Of a DNA stretch of 64,000 bases, positions 38,902 through 47,633 are shown in pieces. The notes under the pieces are model-generated. The model did no database searches and had not been told where the DNA came from. It saw only the letters and a program-made list of their open reading frames with translations. A program made the position numbers and the translations under genes. Origin of the DNA: Terrisporobacter glycolicus ATCC 14880 = DSM 1288 (GTDB taxonomy: Bacteria; Bacillota; Clostridia; Peptostreptococcales; Peptostreptococcaceae); contig NZ_CP117523.1 in the NCBI RefSeq assembly GCF_036812735.1, forward strand, positions 186,001 through 250,000, given 5' to 3'. Each line of letters starts with the position of its first letter. The stretch's first letter is position 1.

Positions 38902-41142
38902 ATGATTTCAGATATAATAGAAAAATTAAATCCAGCTCAGAGAGAAGCGGTAGAAAATACAGAAGGACCTGTTTTAATACTTGCTGGAGCTGGATCGGGA
39001 AAGACGAGAGTTTTAACTACTAGAATCGGTTATCTTATGGAAGATAAAGATGTTAAAGCTGAAAATATTTTAGCTATAACATTTACAAATAAAGCAGCCA
39101 ATGAGATGCGAGAAAGGGTAGAAGAAACTTTAGAAGGAACAGATACTAAAGAAATGTGGATTACAACATTCCACTCTTGTTGTGTTCGTATTCTTAGAAA
39201 AAGTATAAATAAAATAGGCTATAATAGAAGTTTCGTAATTTATGATAGTCCAGACCAAGTTACTTTAATTAAGGACTGTATGAGAGAACTGGATATTAGT
39301 GATAAGGCATTTGATCCTAAATATGTATTAAGTTGTATATCTAATGCAAAGGATAAATTATATTCTCCTAAAAAGTTCTTAAAATTAAACGAAGGTGATA
39401 TATCTAAAACAAAGGTAGGAGAAATCTATGCACTGTACCAAGATCGTTTAAAAAGAAATAGTGCCTTAGATTTTGATGACTTAATAATGAAAACAGTTGA
39501 GCTGTTTAAAGAATGTCCAGATGTATTAGATTTTTATAGAAATAAATTTAGATACATAATGGTAGATGAATACCAAGACACTAGTAAAGCACAATATGAA
39601 TTAATAAAATTATTAGCAAAACAACATCAAAATATTTGTGTTGTTGGAGATGATGACCAAAGTATTTATGGCTGGAGAGGTGCTGACATAAGAAATATCC
39701 TAGAATTTGAAAGGGATTACGACAATGTTAAAATAGTAAAGCTTGAGCAAAACTATAGATCAACACAAGTAATACTAGATGCAGCCAACCATGTTATTGC
39801 AAATAATACAGAAAGAAAAAGAAAAAGACTTTGGAGTGACAAAAAAGAAGGGCAACTAATAAAAATCCAATTGTCAGAAAATGAAATTGATGAAGGTGAT
39901 TTTATAGTAAATACTATTTCATATATGAAGAGATATGAAGATAGAGATTATAAAGATTTTGCCGTTTTATATAGAGCCAATGCACAAGCACGTTCTGTAG
40001 AAGATGCATTAAATAGGGCTGGTATACCATATAATATTTATGGTGGTATTAAATTCTATGAAAGAAAAGAAATAAAGGATATTATAGCTTATCTTAGAGT
40101 AATACAAAACCCTCAGGATGATATATCTTTAAAAAGAATAATAAACGTTCCTAGAAGAGGAATAGGCCTTAGAACTATAGAAAAAATAGAAGATAGAGCC
40201 AGTTTAAAGGAAGAAAGTATTTATTCTGTATTAATTGATATAGAAGATAACTCAGATATATCAAGAAAAGCTAGATCTAGTATAAGTGAATTTGTAGATT
40301 TAATGTCTACATTAAGAAGTTTTACAGACGTATATAGTGTTAGTCAAGTTATTGAAAAAGTATTGGATGTGACAGGATACAAAGAAGAATTATTAAAAGA
40401 AAAAAATAATGAAGGTGAAGATAGACTAGAAAACTTAGAAGAACTTATATCAGTAGCTTTAGAGTTTGAAAGCTCAAGCGATGAAAAGAGCTTAGAAGCA
40501 TTTTTAACAGGAGTGGCTCTTAGTGCTGAACCAGATAGCGAGGAAGAATCTGAGGATAGAGTTTCTTTAATGACAATACATTCATCAAAAGGTCTTGAAT
40601 TCCCTGTAGTATTTTTAGCAGGAATGGAGGAAAAAATATTCCCAATTTCTAGAGCAATACAATCAATGAGGGATAGTGACATAGAAGAAGAACGAAGACT
40701 TTGCTATGTTGGAATAACTAGAGCAAAAGAAGAACTATTCTTAACTTTAACAAGAAAGAGAACTTTATATGGAAGAACGAATCCTTCAATTGCATCTAGA
40801 TTTATAGAAGAATTACCAGGTGATTGTATAGAAAGATTAAATAAAGATCAAAAAGAATTATCTTTCTCAAAGGCAAATTATAATATTCTTGATAAATATA
40901 CTCAAAAATATAAAATGAATAATATGAATAAGGTTGAAGTTGCTAAAAAAGCAAATGCTACTATAAAAAACACATCGAATGAAAGTAATATAGACGACTT
41001 AAAACTTGGAGCTAAAGTACATCATCCTAAGTTTGGTCTGGGAACAGTAGTTGCCCTAAAAGGCCCAGATGTGACTATAGCTTTTGATAACCAAGGTATA
41101 AAAACTATAAATAAAGAATATACAACTTTAGACTTAGTTTAA
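38902..41142 (+). CDS. pcrA: ATP-dependent DNA helicase PcrA (UvrD/Rep family)
   Basis: A 746-residue superfamily 1 3'-5' helicase for DNA repair and for clearing RecA and stalled complexes. Motif I 'AGAGSGKTRVL' lies at residues 29-39, motif II 'VDEYQDTSKAQ' near 226, 'VGDDDQSIYGWRGADI' near 249, and motif VI 'RLCYVGITRAKEEL' near 600. The C-terminal tudor-like end 'GAKVHHPKFGLGTVV' is typical of Gram-positive PcrA. ATAGGAGG ribosome binding site. Confidence 0.96.
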   Translation: MISDIIEKLNPAQREAVENTEGPVLILAGAGSGKTRVLTTRIGYLMEDKDVKAENILAITFTNKAANEMRERVEETLEGTDTKEMWITTFHSCCVRILRKSINKIGYNRSFVIYDSPDQVTLIKDCMRELDISDKAFDPKYVLSCISNAKDKLYSPKKFLKLNEGDISKTKVGEIYALYQDRLKRNSALDFDDLIMKTVELFKECPDVLDFYRNKFRYIMVDEYQDTSKAQYELIKLLAKQHQNICVVGDDDQSIYGWRGADIRNILEFERDYDNVKIVKLEQNYRSTQVILDAANHVIANNTERKRKRLWSDKKEGQLIKIQLSENEIDEGDFIVNTISYMKRYEDRDYKDFAVLYRANAQARSVEDALNRAGIPYNIYGGIKFYERKEIKDIIAYLRVIQNPQDDISLKRIINVPRRGIGLRTIEKIEDRASLKEESIYSVLIDIEDNSDISRKARSSISEFVDLMSTLRSFTDVYSVSQVIEKVLDVTGYKEELLKEKNNEGEDRLENLEELISVALEFESSSDEKSLEAFLTGVALSAEPDSEEESEDRVSLMTIHSSKGLEFPVVFLAGMEEKIFPISRAIQSMRDSDIEEERRLCYVGITRAKEELFLTLTRKRTLYGRTNPSIASRFIEELPGDCIERLNKDQKELSFSKANYNILDKYTQKYKMNNMNKVEVAKKANATIKNTSNESNIDDLKLGAKVHHPKFGLGTVVALKGPDVTIAFDNQGIKTINKEYTTLDLV

Positions 41143-41153
41143 TAGGAGGAGTT

Positions 41154-42446
41154 ATGAAAAAACAATTTGCAGAGAATTTAATAGATTATATTTATGATAG
41201 TCCAACTGCATTTAATGCAGTTGAGACTAGCAAAGATTTATTATTAAAAAATGGATTTAATGAATTGAAAATGAATGAGAAATGGCAACTTAAGGTTGGT
41301 GGAAAGTATTTTATAACAAAAAATTCATCTTCACTGACAGCCTTTGTAATAAACTCTGACAATATGCAAGATGGATTTAGGATAATAGGTTCTCACAGTG
41401 ACTCACCAACCTTTAAAATTAAACCTAATGCGGAAATAGCTGTAGAGAGTACGTATTTAAAATTAAATACTGAAAGTTATGGTGGTGCTATACTAAGTAC
41501 TTGGTTTGATAGACCATTGTCTATTGCAGGTAGAGTAGTATTGAAATCTGAAAATGTATTATGCCCGAGAGAAGAGATAATAAATATAAATCGTCCAATT
41601 TGTATAATACCAAACATAGCTATTCATATGAACAGAAGCATAAATGATGGATATAAGTTTAATAAGCAAAAAGATACATTACCTTTAGTTGGATTAATTA
41701 ATGATACTTTAGAAAAAGATAATTTTCTATTAAAAGAAATAAGCAAAGAACTAAATGTAGATAAAGAAGATATTCTTGATTTTGATTTGTATTTATATGA
41801 ATATGAAAAAGGACATATAATTGGACCAAATGAAGAATTTATATCTTCTTCTAGACTTGATAACTTATCTATGGCTCATGCTAGTTTATATGGATTAATA
41901 GGCTCAAAAGGTAAAAATGGCATAAATATAGCTTCTATATTTGACAATGAAGAGGTAGGAAGTTCTACGAAGCAAGGAGCTGACTCTAATATGTTACTAA
42001 ACTTATTGGAACGAATTTGTATAAGTTTAGGGAAAAATAGAGAAGAATTCTTTTCAGCTATTTATTCATCTTTTATGATATCTGCAGATTTAGCTCATGC
42101 TCTTCATCCAAATTTTGTTGAAAAGCATGATCCAACAAACAAGCCTATTATGGGCTGTGGGCCTGTAATAAAAATTAGCGCAAATCAAGCCTATACAAGT
42201 GATGCTTTTTCATCAGGAGTATATAAAAATATATGCGAAAAATGTGGAGTAAAATATCAACAATTTGTGAATCGATCTGATGAGCGAGGTGGATCTACAA
42301 TTGGTCCAATTTCATCAACACATTTAGATATTAATTCTGTGGATATTGGTAGTCCAATTTTATCTATGCATTCAGTAAGAGAACTTGGAAGTGTAGAAGA
42401 TCATTTTAATATATACAAGACGTTTGTCGAATTTTATCAAATATAA
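41154..42446 (+). CDS. M18-family metalloaminopeptidase
   Basis: A 430-residue zinc aminopeptidase that removes N-terminal residues (often Asp/Glu) from peptides. Metal ligands are seen in 'IIGSHSDSPTFKI' (about 81-93), 'SIFDNEEVGSSTKQGADS' (about 262-279) and 'SADLAHALHPNF' near residue 312. Length agrees with the family. It begins 11 bases after pcrA with TAGGAGG, so they are probably co-transcribed. Confidence 0.93.
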   Translation: MKKQFAENLIDYIYDSPTAFNAVETSKDLLLKNGFNELKMNEKWQLKVGGKYFITKNSSSLTAFVINSDNMQDGFRIIGSHSDSPTFKIKPNAEIAVESTYLKLNTESYGGAILSTWFDRPLSIAGRVVLKSENVLCPREEIININRPICIIPNIAIHMNRSINDGYKFNKQKDTLPLVGLINDTLEKDNFLLKEISKELNVDKEDILDFDLYLYEYEKGHIIGPNEEFISSSRLDNLSMAHASLYGLIGSKGKNGINIASIFDNEEVGSSTKQGADSNMLLNLLERICISLGKNREEFFSAIYSSFMISADLAHALHPNFVEKHDPTNKPIMGCGPVIKISANQAYTSDAFSSGVYKNICEKCGVKYQQFVNRSDERGGSTIGPISSTHLDINSVDIGSPILSMHSVRELGSVEDHFNIYKTFVEFYQI

Positions 42447-42486
42447 AAGAATAATGGTGAAAAATTCTGTAAATTGTCAGTAGGAA

Positions 42487-42666
42487 TGTGGATAAGGTCT
42501 GAATAAAATGTTAATAAGTTGTAGATAAGTGGATAACTATGTGGATAAGACAGTGACAAAATATAATGTTTTAATTATATATATAAATAAAAACTTTGCA
42601 ATGTGGTAAAAAACTTTTGAATTTAAGGGATGTGGATATTGTGGATAAAATGCCAAGATATCCACA
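42487..42666. other. DnaA-box cluster
   Basis: Three perfect DnaA boxes read TGTGGATAA at 42487-42495, 42540-42548 and 42640-42648. Close variants lie at 42520-42528 (TGTAGATAA), 42528-42536 (AGTGGATAA), 42631-42639 (TGTGGATAT) and, on the other strand, 42658-42666 (ATATCCACA). Seven sites fall within 180 bases, all but one in the same orientation. dnaA/dnaN are not nearby, so a DnaA-titration or regulatory cluster is more likely than an origin. Confidence 0.7.
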
Positions 42667-42785
42667 GAAATATTAATGATTTGTTTTTAAATATGGTAAA
42701 ATAATAATAGAGTAGTTATTTTTTTACAACTTAGTATATAATAATATATGAAAATACATAACAATCAAAGAAAGAAGGTAAAAGT

Positions 42786-43310
42786 ATGGAAAATAAAAAT
42801 CCTATAGTAACTATAGAAATGGAAAATGGAAAAACTATAAAAGTTGAACTATATCCTCATATAGCTCCTAATACAGTTAATAACTTTATAAGCTTAATAG
42901 ATAATAACTACTATGATGGAATTATATTCCACAGGGTGATAAGAGGATTTATGATTCAAGGTGGATGCCCACAAGGAACTGGAATGGGTGGACCAGGATA
43001 CTCAATAAAAGGTGAATTCAATAGCAATGGATTTGCAAATAACCTAATACATGAGAGAGGGGTAATCTCTATGGCAAGAACTATGATGCCAAATAGTGCA
43101 GGATCTCAATTCTTCATAATGCATAAAAATTCTCCACACTTAGATGGCCAATATGCTGGATTTGGTAGAGTAATAGAAGGTATGGATGTAGTAGATGAAA
43201 TAGCTGATACTCCAGTTGATAGAGGAGACAGACCAAAATCTGATCAAAAAATAAAAACTATGACAGTTGAAAAGTTCGGAGTTGACTATCCAGAAGTGGA
43301 AAAAATGTAA
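42786..43310 (+). CDS. Cyclophilin-type peptidyl-prolyl cis-trans isomerase
   Basis: A 174-residue cytoplasmic cyclophilin (no signal peptide) that speeds folding at proline bonds. It has the active-site block 'IIFHRVIRGFMIQGGCPQGTGMGGPGY' (about 44-70) and 'NSAGSQFFIMHKNSPHLDGQYAGFGRVIEG'. Ribosome binding site AAAGAAGG. Just upstream lies the DnaA-box cluster, so its promoter region may be under DnaA influence (inference). Confidence 0.94.
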   Translation: MENKNPIVTIEMENGKTIKVELYPHIAPNTVNNFISLIDNNYYDGIIFHRVIRGFMIQGGCPQGTGMGGPGYSIKGEFNSNGFANNLIHERGVISMARTMMPNSAGSQFFIMHKNSPHLDGQYAGFGRVIEGMDVVDEIADTPVDRGDRPKSDQKIKTMTVEKFGVDYPEVEKM

Positions 43311-43481
43311 TAAATGTAATAAATAGAAATAAATACTATTTACAACTTGTGTTATATGATTTACAATATTTAAAGTAAATCCTAAAAACATAAACACAAA
43401 CACCAGAAGAAATAAACCATTGTAATAATAAACAAAAAATTATTTTATAATACTATTATTATGAAATAATGATTTAAAAAT

Positions 43482-43520
43482 AAAAAATGACACAGATTAA
43501 TCTGTGTCATTTTTTATTTT
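43482..43520. terminator. Bidirectional terminator between cyclophilin and pyrophosphatase genes
   Basis: A perfect 15-bp stem (AAAAAATGACACAGA and complement) with a TTAA loop, T-runs on both strands. Confidence 0.92.
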
Positions 43521-43548
43521 TAATTAATTGTATTTCTATATAATTAAA

Positions 43549-44460
43549 TTATATATTTTTAACTGCATCAGTTAACTTAGGTACTAATTGTTTCTTTCTT
43601 GAAACAACACCTTCAGCAAATACACCTTGAGTAGCATTTACACTGAAAGCTTCAGATATTACTTTATCTTCACCTTTGTATATTAAATAAGAACCTTCGT
43701 TTATTATATCAGTTACAGCAAGTACTAACATATCAAACTCAGTTGCATTTATATAAGCTAAGAATTCTTCTTTTTTAGATAAAACAGCATCTATATCTAA
43801 AGTCATAACTTGTCCTATACCAACTTTTTTACCGCTCATATCGAATTCTTTAAAGTCCATGTTTACTATTTCTTCTATAGAAAATCTTTCTAAAGAAGTA
43901 CCTGCTTTAAACATTTCCATTCCATATTTTTCGTAGTCAATCTTAGCTATTTCAGCTAATGCTAAAGCAGCTTCCTTATCTTTTTCAGTAGTAGTTGGTG
44001 ATTTAAATATTAAAGTATCTGATAATATTGCAGATAATAATAATCCAGCTATTTTATAAGGTATTTCCACATTATTTTCTTTATATAAGTTGTATATTAT
44101 TGTACAAGTACATCCAACAGGCATCATTCTTACTGATATTGGAAGATCAGTAGAAAGGCATCCTATTTTGTGGTGATCTATTACTTCTACTAAATTAGCT
44201 TCTGCTATTTCATCTGCAGTTTGTGCAACTTCGTTATGATCTACTAAAGCAACATATTGTCCTTTTATTGCCCCAGCAGGTAAAACCTCAGGTGCATCTA
44301 CTTTAAAGTAGTCTAAAACAAACTTAGCTTCTTTTCTAGGCTCTTCTAAAGCATAAGCTTTAGCTTCAATACCTAATTGGTTTTTTAAATATGCTAATGA
44401 TATTGCTGAGCATATTGAATCAGTATCAGGGCTTTTATGTCCGAAAACAAATAAACTCAT
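43549..44460 (-). CDS. ppaC: Manganese-dependent inorganic pyrophosphatase (family II)
   Basis: A 303-residue DHH-family enzyme hydrolysing pyrophosphate. Metal ligands are in 'FGHKSPDTDSICSAI' (residues 6-20), 'ALVDHNE' and the DHH motif 'VEVIDHHKIG' (about 91-100). There are no CBS or DRTGG regulatory domains, unlike the longer pyrophosphatases of some Clostridia. The ribosome binding site is GAGAGG ahead of the ATG. Confidence 0.95.
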   Translation of the reverse strand: MSLFVFGHKSPDTDSICSAISLAYLKNQLGIEAKAYALEEPRKEAKFVLDYFKVDAPEVLPAGAIKGQYVALVDHNEVAQTADEIAEANLVEVIDHHKIGCLSTDLPISVRMMPVGCTCTIIYNLYKENNVEIPYKIAGLLLSAILSDTLIFKSPTTTEKDKEAALALAEIAKIDYEKYGMEMFKAGTSLERFSIEEIVNMDFKEFDMSGKKVGIGQVMTLDIDAVLSKKEEFLAYINATEFDMLVLAVTDIINEGSYLIYKGEDKVISEAFSVNATQGVFAEGVVSRKKQLVPKLTDAVKNI

Positions 44461-44747
44461 ATGTAAAACTCCTCTCGTAAATTACTAATAGTAATTAATT
44501 TATTGTATTTTTATTAAAATTACATATGAAAGTTAATATGTAATATTATTTTATATAACAATAATTATATCAAAATCTTGGTAAGAGTGACAACAATCTT
44601 AATAGATGATAATTTTATTATTGTCGATTATTATAGATGTAATAACAAAAAATATATAAATTATTTAATATTAACGTTAAAAATTTATCAATATATACAA
44701 ATAATAATGTATATAAAACAAAAAATTTAAAATATTCAGAAAATTTC

Positions 44748-44776
44748 TTGACACGAGAAAATTTTGGTATTACAAT
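44748..44776 (+). promoter_or_regulatory. Strong SigA-type promoter with no gene behind it
   Basis: A perfect TTGACA at 44748-44753, a 17-bp spacer and TACAAT at 44771-44776. Transcription would start near 44783 and meet a hairpin at 44812. The preceding stretch 44461-44747 holds nothing recognisable beyond the 5' side of ppaC. Confidence 0.7.
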
Positions 44777-44811
44777 TGAATTATAAATAAATAAAGAAAT
44801 AAATAAAAATT

Positions 44812-44838
44812 GGGGCCTGTTAAGGCCCCCTTAATTTT
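44812..44838. terminator. Terminator hairpin, active in either direction
   Basis: GGGGCCT (44812-44818) pairs with AGGCCCC (44823-44829) around GTTA. TTAATTTTT follows on the + strand, and the minus strand has a T-rich run after the hairpin too. It ends the - strand gene at 44844 and would stop a + strand transcript from the promoter at 44748 after about 55 nt. Confidence 0.75.
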
Positions 44839-44843
44839 TCACA

Positions 44844-45173
44844 TTAGTTTTTACTTATAATAACTTTTTCTTGAAGGTTTTTAATTTTAAAAATACTATT
44901 AGAAAAATCTACTTCAAAGTTTGCAAAAGCAGAAAACAAGTCTATATCTCTCATAAGATGCACCGTCATTAAGTAGTCTTCTTTATTAATTCTTAGAAGA
45001 ATAGATCTAACGTATGGAAATTGAATTCTAGAGTTAAATAGTTCTGATTCTCCAACATTTATATCTACACATCTATAATTTATATCTATATATATATCTA
45101 TATCATTATTTTCTTCTCTTATTATTCTGTAATCAAAATCACTATCTAATTTTAACTTTCCTACTTCAATCAT
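44844..45173 (-). CDS. Hypothetical protein (109 aa)
   Basis: A 109-residue soluble protein with no signal peptide, membrane segment or known motif; its pattern suggests alternating beta strands ('DIDIYIDINYRCVDINV'). The ATG at 45171-45173 (minus strand) is preferred over one 11 codons upstream because GAGAGGTGA lies 5-13 bases before it. Followed directly by a terminator. No function recognised. Confidence 0.65.
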   Translation of the reverse strand: MIEVGKLKLDSDFDYRIIREENNDIDIYIDINYRCVDINVGESELFNSRIQFPYVRSILLRINKEDYLMTVHLMRDIDLFSAFANFEVDFSNSIFKIKNLQEKVIISKN

Positions 45174-45304
45174 TATTTCACCTCTCAAATAAGTATTTAT
45201 ATTCATATGCTTAATATATAATATAAATTATATTATTATAATTTATCAACAAAAACTTAATTTATATGCTTAATAATTGCTAAAATAATAACATAAAATT
45301 TTTC

Positions 45305-45345
45305 GATAAAAAAATAGAGAAGAATAAGTTTATTCTTCTCTATTT
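45305..45345 (-). terminator. Strong hairpin with T-run on the minus strand, no gene upstream
   Basis: A 15-bp perfect stem (45312-45326 with 45331-45345) and an AGTT loop; on the minus strand a seven-T run follows. The minus-strand segment feeding it (45346-45540) lies after another terminator and has no ORF, so the stop signal may belong to a small RNA. The rest of the 45174-45540 gap has one TTATTCACA box (near 45494) and nothing else clear. Confidence 0.6.
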
Positions 45346-45540
45346 AGCAAAAAACGTAGCTTCCACTGGGGAAATGAAAGCTTATATTGGGGGAGATTGA
45401 GTTAAATATTTAAATTACATTAATATTATTGTCTTTGGAATGAAAACTTATACATGAAAAATTAAAAAATCCATTTAATTATATGGATAAGGGGTTATTC
45501 ACATTGATATTTAGATAATTTTGTTTTTAAAATTAAAAAT

Positions 45541-45577
45541 AAAAATTCCGAAAGTCTGATAACTTTCGGAATTTTTA
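45541..45577 (-). terminator. Intrinsic terminator of the 83-aa hypothetical gene
   Basis: AAAAATTCCGAAAG pairs perfectly with CTTTCGGAATTTTT around an 8-nt loop directly after the stop codon; T-run on the minus strand. Confidence 0.88.
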
Positions 45578-45829
45578 TTATCTTTTAGGATTTATGAAAG
45601 AAGCTCCTAAATATTTTTTTATATCTTCATCTGAAGAAAAATCGTCAATAAGTATTTCACGTCCAGAATCTTCGAATATCACTAAAACTTCAGTGTTTCC
45701 TTTTAAGAAAGCTTTTTTAACAGTTTCTTCTTTTACTTCTCTAGTTTTAGTTATTCCTTTTTTTGCTTTATCAAAATCCTTAGTGAAATAACTTTCCATA
45801 ATATTGATAATTTTTGTATATCTGTTCAT
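45578..45829 (-). CDS. Hypothetical protein (83 aa)
   Basis: An 83-residue charged soluble protein. The N-terminal half is a basic helix ('KDFDKAKKGITKTREVKEETVKKAF') and the C-terminal half has strand-like and acidic segments. No known motif. GGAGGT lies upstream of its ATG. Divergent from the YkgJ-family gene, with about 90 bases between them for both promoters. Confidence 0.65.
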   Translation of the reverse strand: MNRYTKIINIMESYFTKDFDKAKKGITKTREVKEETVKKAFLKGNTEVLVIFEDSGREILIDDFSSDEDIKKYLGASFINPKR

Positions 45830-45919
45830 TTAGTAAGATACCTCCTACAATTTATAGTAATAAATGTGATATAATAAGTTTTTGTATTAACCTAATAATT
45901 ATAACAAGGAGAATGTACA

Positions 45920-46651
45920 ATGGCTAGTATAAATAATACGGATATTTTAAAAAGCATAGATTATGCTAAAAAAAATCAACTATTTGAAAAGCTTAATAAT
46001 ATATATGATACTTTACCAAAGGGTGAGTGTACAGGTTGTGGAAACTGCTGTATGGAATCTGTAGGAATTAATTTAATAGAATTTTTAAACATATTTAACT
46101 ATTTACAAGATAAGGATGAACTAAGAAGAAAATCTCTTGATAGAATAATAAATTATTATTTTTTGGAGTTTATGGAAAAGAAAAGTTGCCCTTTCAAAGA
46201 TAAAAACAATAGATGCGAAATATATGAAGTAAGACCACTAAATTGCAGGCTATTTGGTCATTGGAAAAAGGAAGATTATAATAAAAACCTAAAAGATGTA
46301 ACAGAGAAAAATAAACAGTACAAAAATATTATGAAAGTTAAATATGGGTTTGATATAAGCGATGAAGTAGTAAATTACAAGATAAAATATTGTGAAGAAT
46401 TTATACCAGAAAATGGATATTTATCTAAAAGTGAAAGGCTAAACTTTGCTGATAATATAATGGTGTTAGACTCTAGGCTCTTTTCAAAGGGAGTAATTGA
46501 TATAGAATTTAGAGATAGAGGAATTGTAGAATATTTTATTGATTCACTATTAAATCAAAATATGTCTTATAATATTAAAGTAAGGATTTCTAAGGAAAGA
46601 AACCTATCAAAAAGAACAATAAGCAGGCTAAAAAGAATGTTAATTAAATAA
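45920..46651 (+). CDS. YkgJ-family cysteine cluster protein
   Basis: A 243-residue protein with the family cysteine cluster: 'ECTGCGNCCM' (about residues 35-44), 'SCPFKDKNNRCEIYEVRPLNCRLFGHW' (about 88-114) and a later CEEF. These cysteines are thought to bind zinc or an iron-sulfur cluster. Function is unknown. The C-terminal ~60 residues are basic and not part of the core. It begins an operon with an MBL-fold gene 21 bases later. Confidence 0.85.
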   Translation: MASINNTDILKSIDYAKKNQLFEKLNNIYDTLPKGECTGCGNCCMESVGINLIEFLNIFNYLQDKDELRRKSLDRIINYYFLEFMEKKSCPFKDKNNRCEIYEVRPLNCRLFGHWKKEDYNKNLKDVTEKNKQYKNIMKVKYGFDISDEVVNYKIKYCEEFIPENGYLSKSERLNFADNIMVLDSRLFSKGVIDIEFRDRGIVEYFIDSLLNQNMSYNIKVRISKERNLSKRTISRLKRMLIK

Positions 46652-46672
46652 AAGAATTGGCAGGTGGGATAA

Positions 46673-47584
46673 GTGAAACTAACAAATATAAATGGAAACA
46701 CTTATTACATTAAGGGTGGTACAAATACAGGTGTAATTAGACTAGATGATAATAAGGCCTTAATAATAGACCCAGGTCTTGGAGGAATAAGGCCAAGAAA
46801 GATTATGGACATGCTAAAAGCAAATAATATGGATGTAAAATATATTATTAATACACATGAGCATGGAGATCATTATGGTGGATGTAGCAAGTTAAAAGAA
46901 CTTGATAAAAATATACAAATATTATCATCTTCAGAAGCCAAGATATTTATAGATAATCCTGGTAAATTTTCGGATTATACTGTAGGCGGAAAAACTAATA
47001 AATTTTGGAAATTTAAAGTGTCTGAAGACAAAAGCAATTTAACTAAAGTGGATGATACAATAGAAGAAGGTAATATAGTATTAAATAATAAAAAAATTGA
47101 GATAATTAAACTAAGAGGACATAGTGAAGGAAGTATAGGAATTTTAACACAAGATAAGGTTTTATTTGTGGGAGATTTATTTGTAGGAACTCACATATTA
47201 AACAAATTCGAATTGCTTTTATTATATGATGTAAAAGAATATTTAAACTCTATTGATAAAATAGAAAATATGGATTTTGAATTTATGATTTTAGGTCATG
47301 GGAAAGACGTTTATTCAAAATCAGATAGCCAGAGCATTATAGATGCTCATAGAAACGCAATTTATAAATATGTGAGCCAGGTGAAAGACTTGTTAAAATC
47401 ACCTATAACTATAGATAACATATTAAAAAATATAATAATCAATAATAATTTAAGTTGTAATTATACAGAATATCACTTTTTTAGAAGTAGTATAGTATCT
47501 ATAATTAGTTATCTATGTGATTTGGATAAGGTAAGTTATAGTATAGAATTGGGAGAAATGCTTTATTATTCTAAAAAAGAATAA
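46673..47584 (+). CDS. MBL-fold metallohydrolase
   Basis: A 303-residue metallo-beta-lactamase-fold hydrolase. The metal motif THEHGDHYGG lies near residues 62-71, followed by 'RGHSEGSIGI' and 'FVGDLFVG', which give the remaining ligands, and a late 'ILGHGKDV'. The C-terminal helical part (about 215-303) may be a winged-helix-like region seen in glyoxalase-II/LACTB2-like hydrolases. Substrate unknown. GTG start after AGGTGGGA. Confidence 0.86.
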   Translation: MKLTNINGNTYYIKGGTNTGVIRLDDNKALIIDPGLGGIRPRKIMDMLKANNMDVKYIINTHEHGDHYGGCSKLKELDKNIQILSSSEAKIFIDNPGKFSDYTVGGKTNKFWKFKVSEDKSNLTKVDDTIEEGNIVLNNKKIEIIKLRGHSEGSIGILTQDKVLFVGDLFVGTHILNKFELLLLYDVKEYLNSIDKIENMDFEFMILGHGKDVYSKSDSQSIIDAHRNAIYKYVSQVKDLLKSPITIDNILKNIIINNNLSCNYTEYHFFRSSIVSIISYLCDLDKVSYSIELGEMLYYSKKE

Positions 47585-47633
47585 ATTATGTTAAAATATA
47601 TATGATTTGAAACTAGTATAAAGGGTGAATAAT

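Noticed and set aside
42447-42785. The DnaA-box cluster as a chromosomal replication origin
   Set aside because: No dnaA, dnaN, recF or gyrase genes are near, no clear AT-rich unwinding trio is seen, and genes keep the same strand on both sides. A titration or regulatory cluster fits better.
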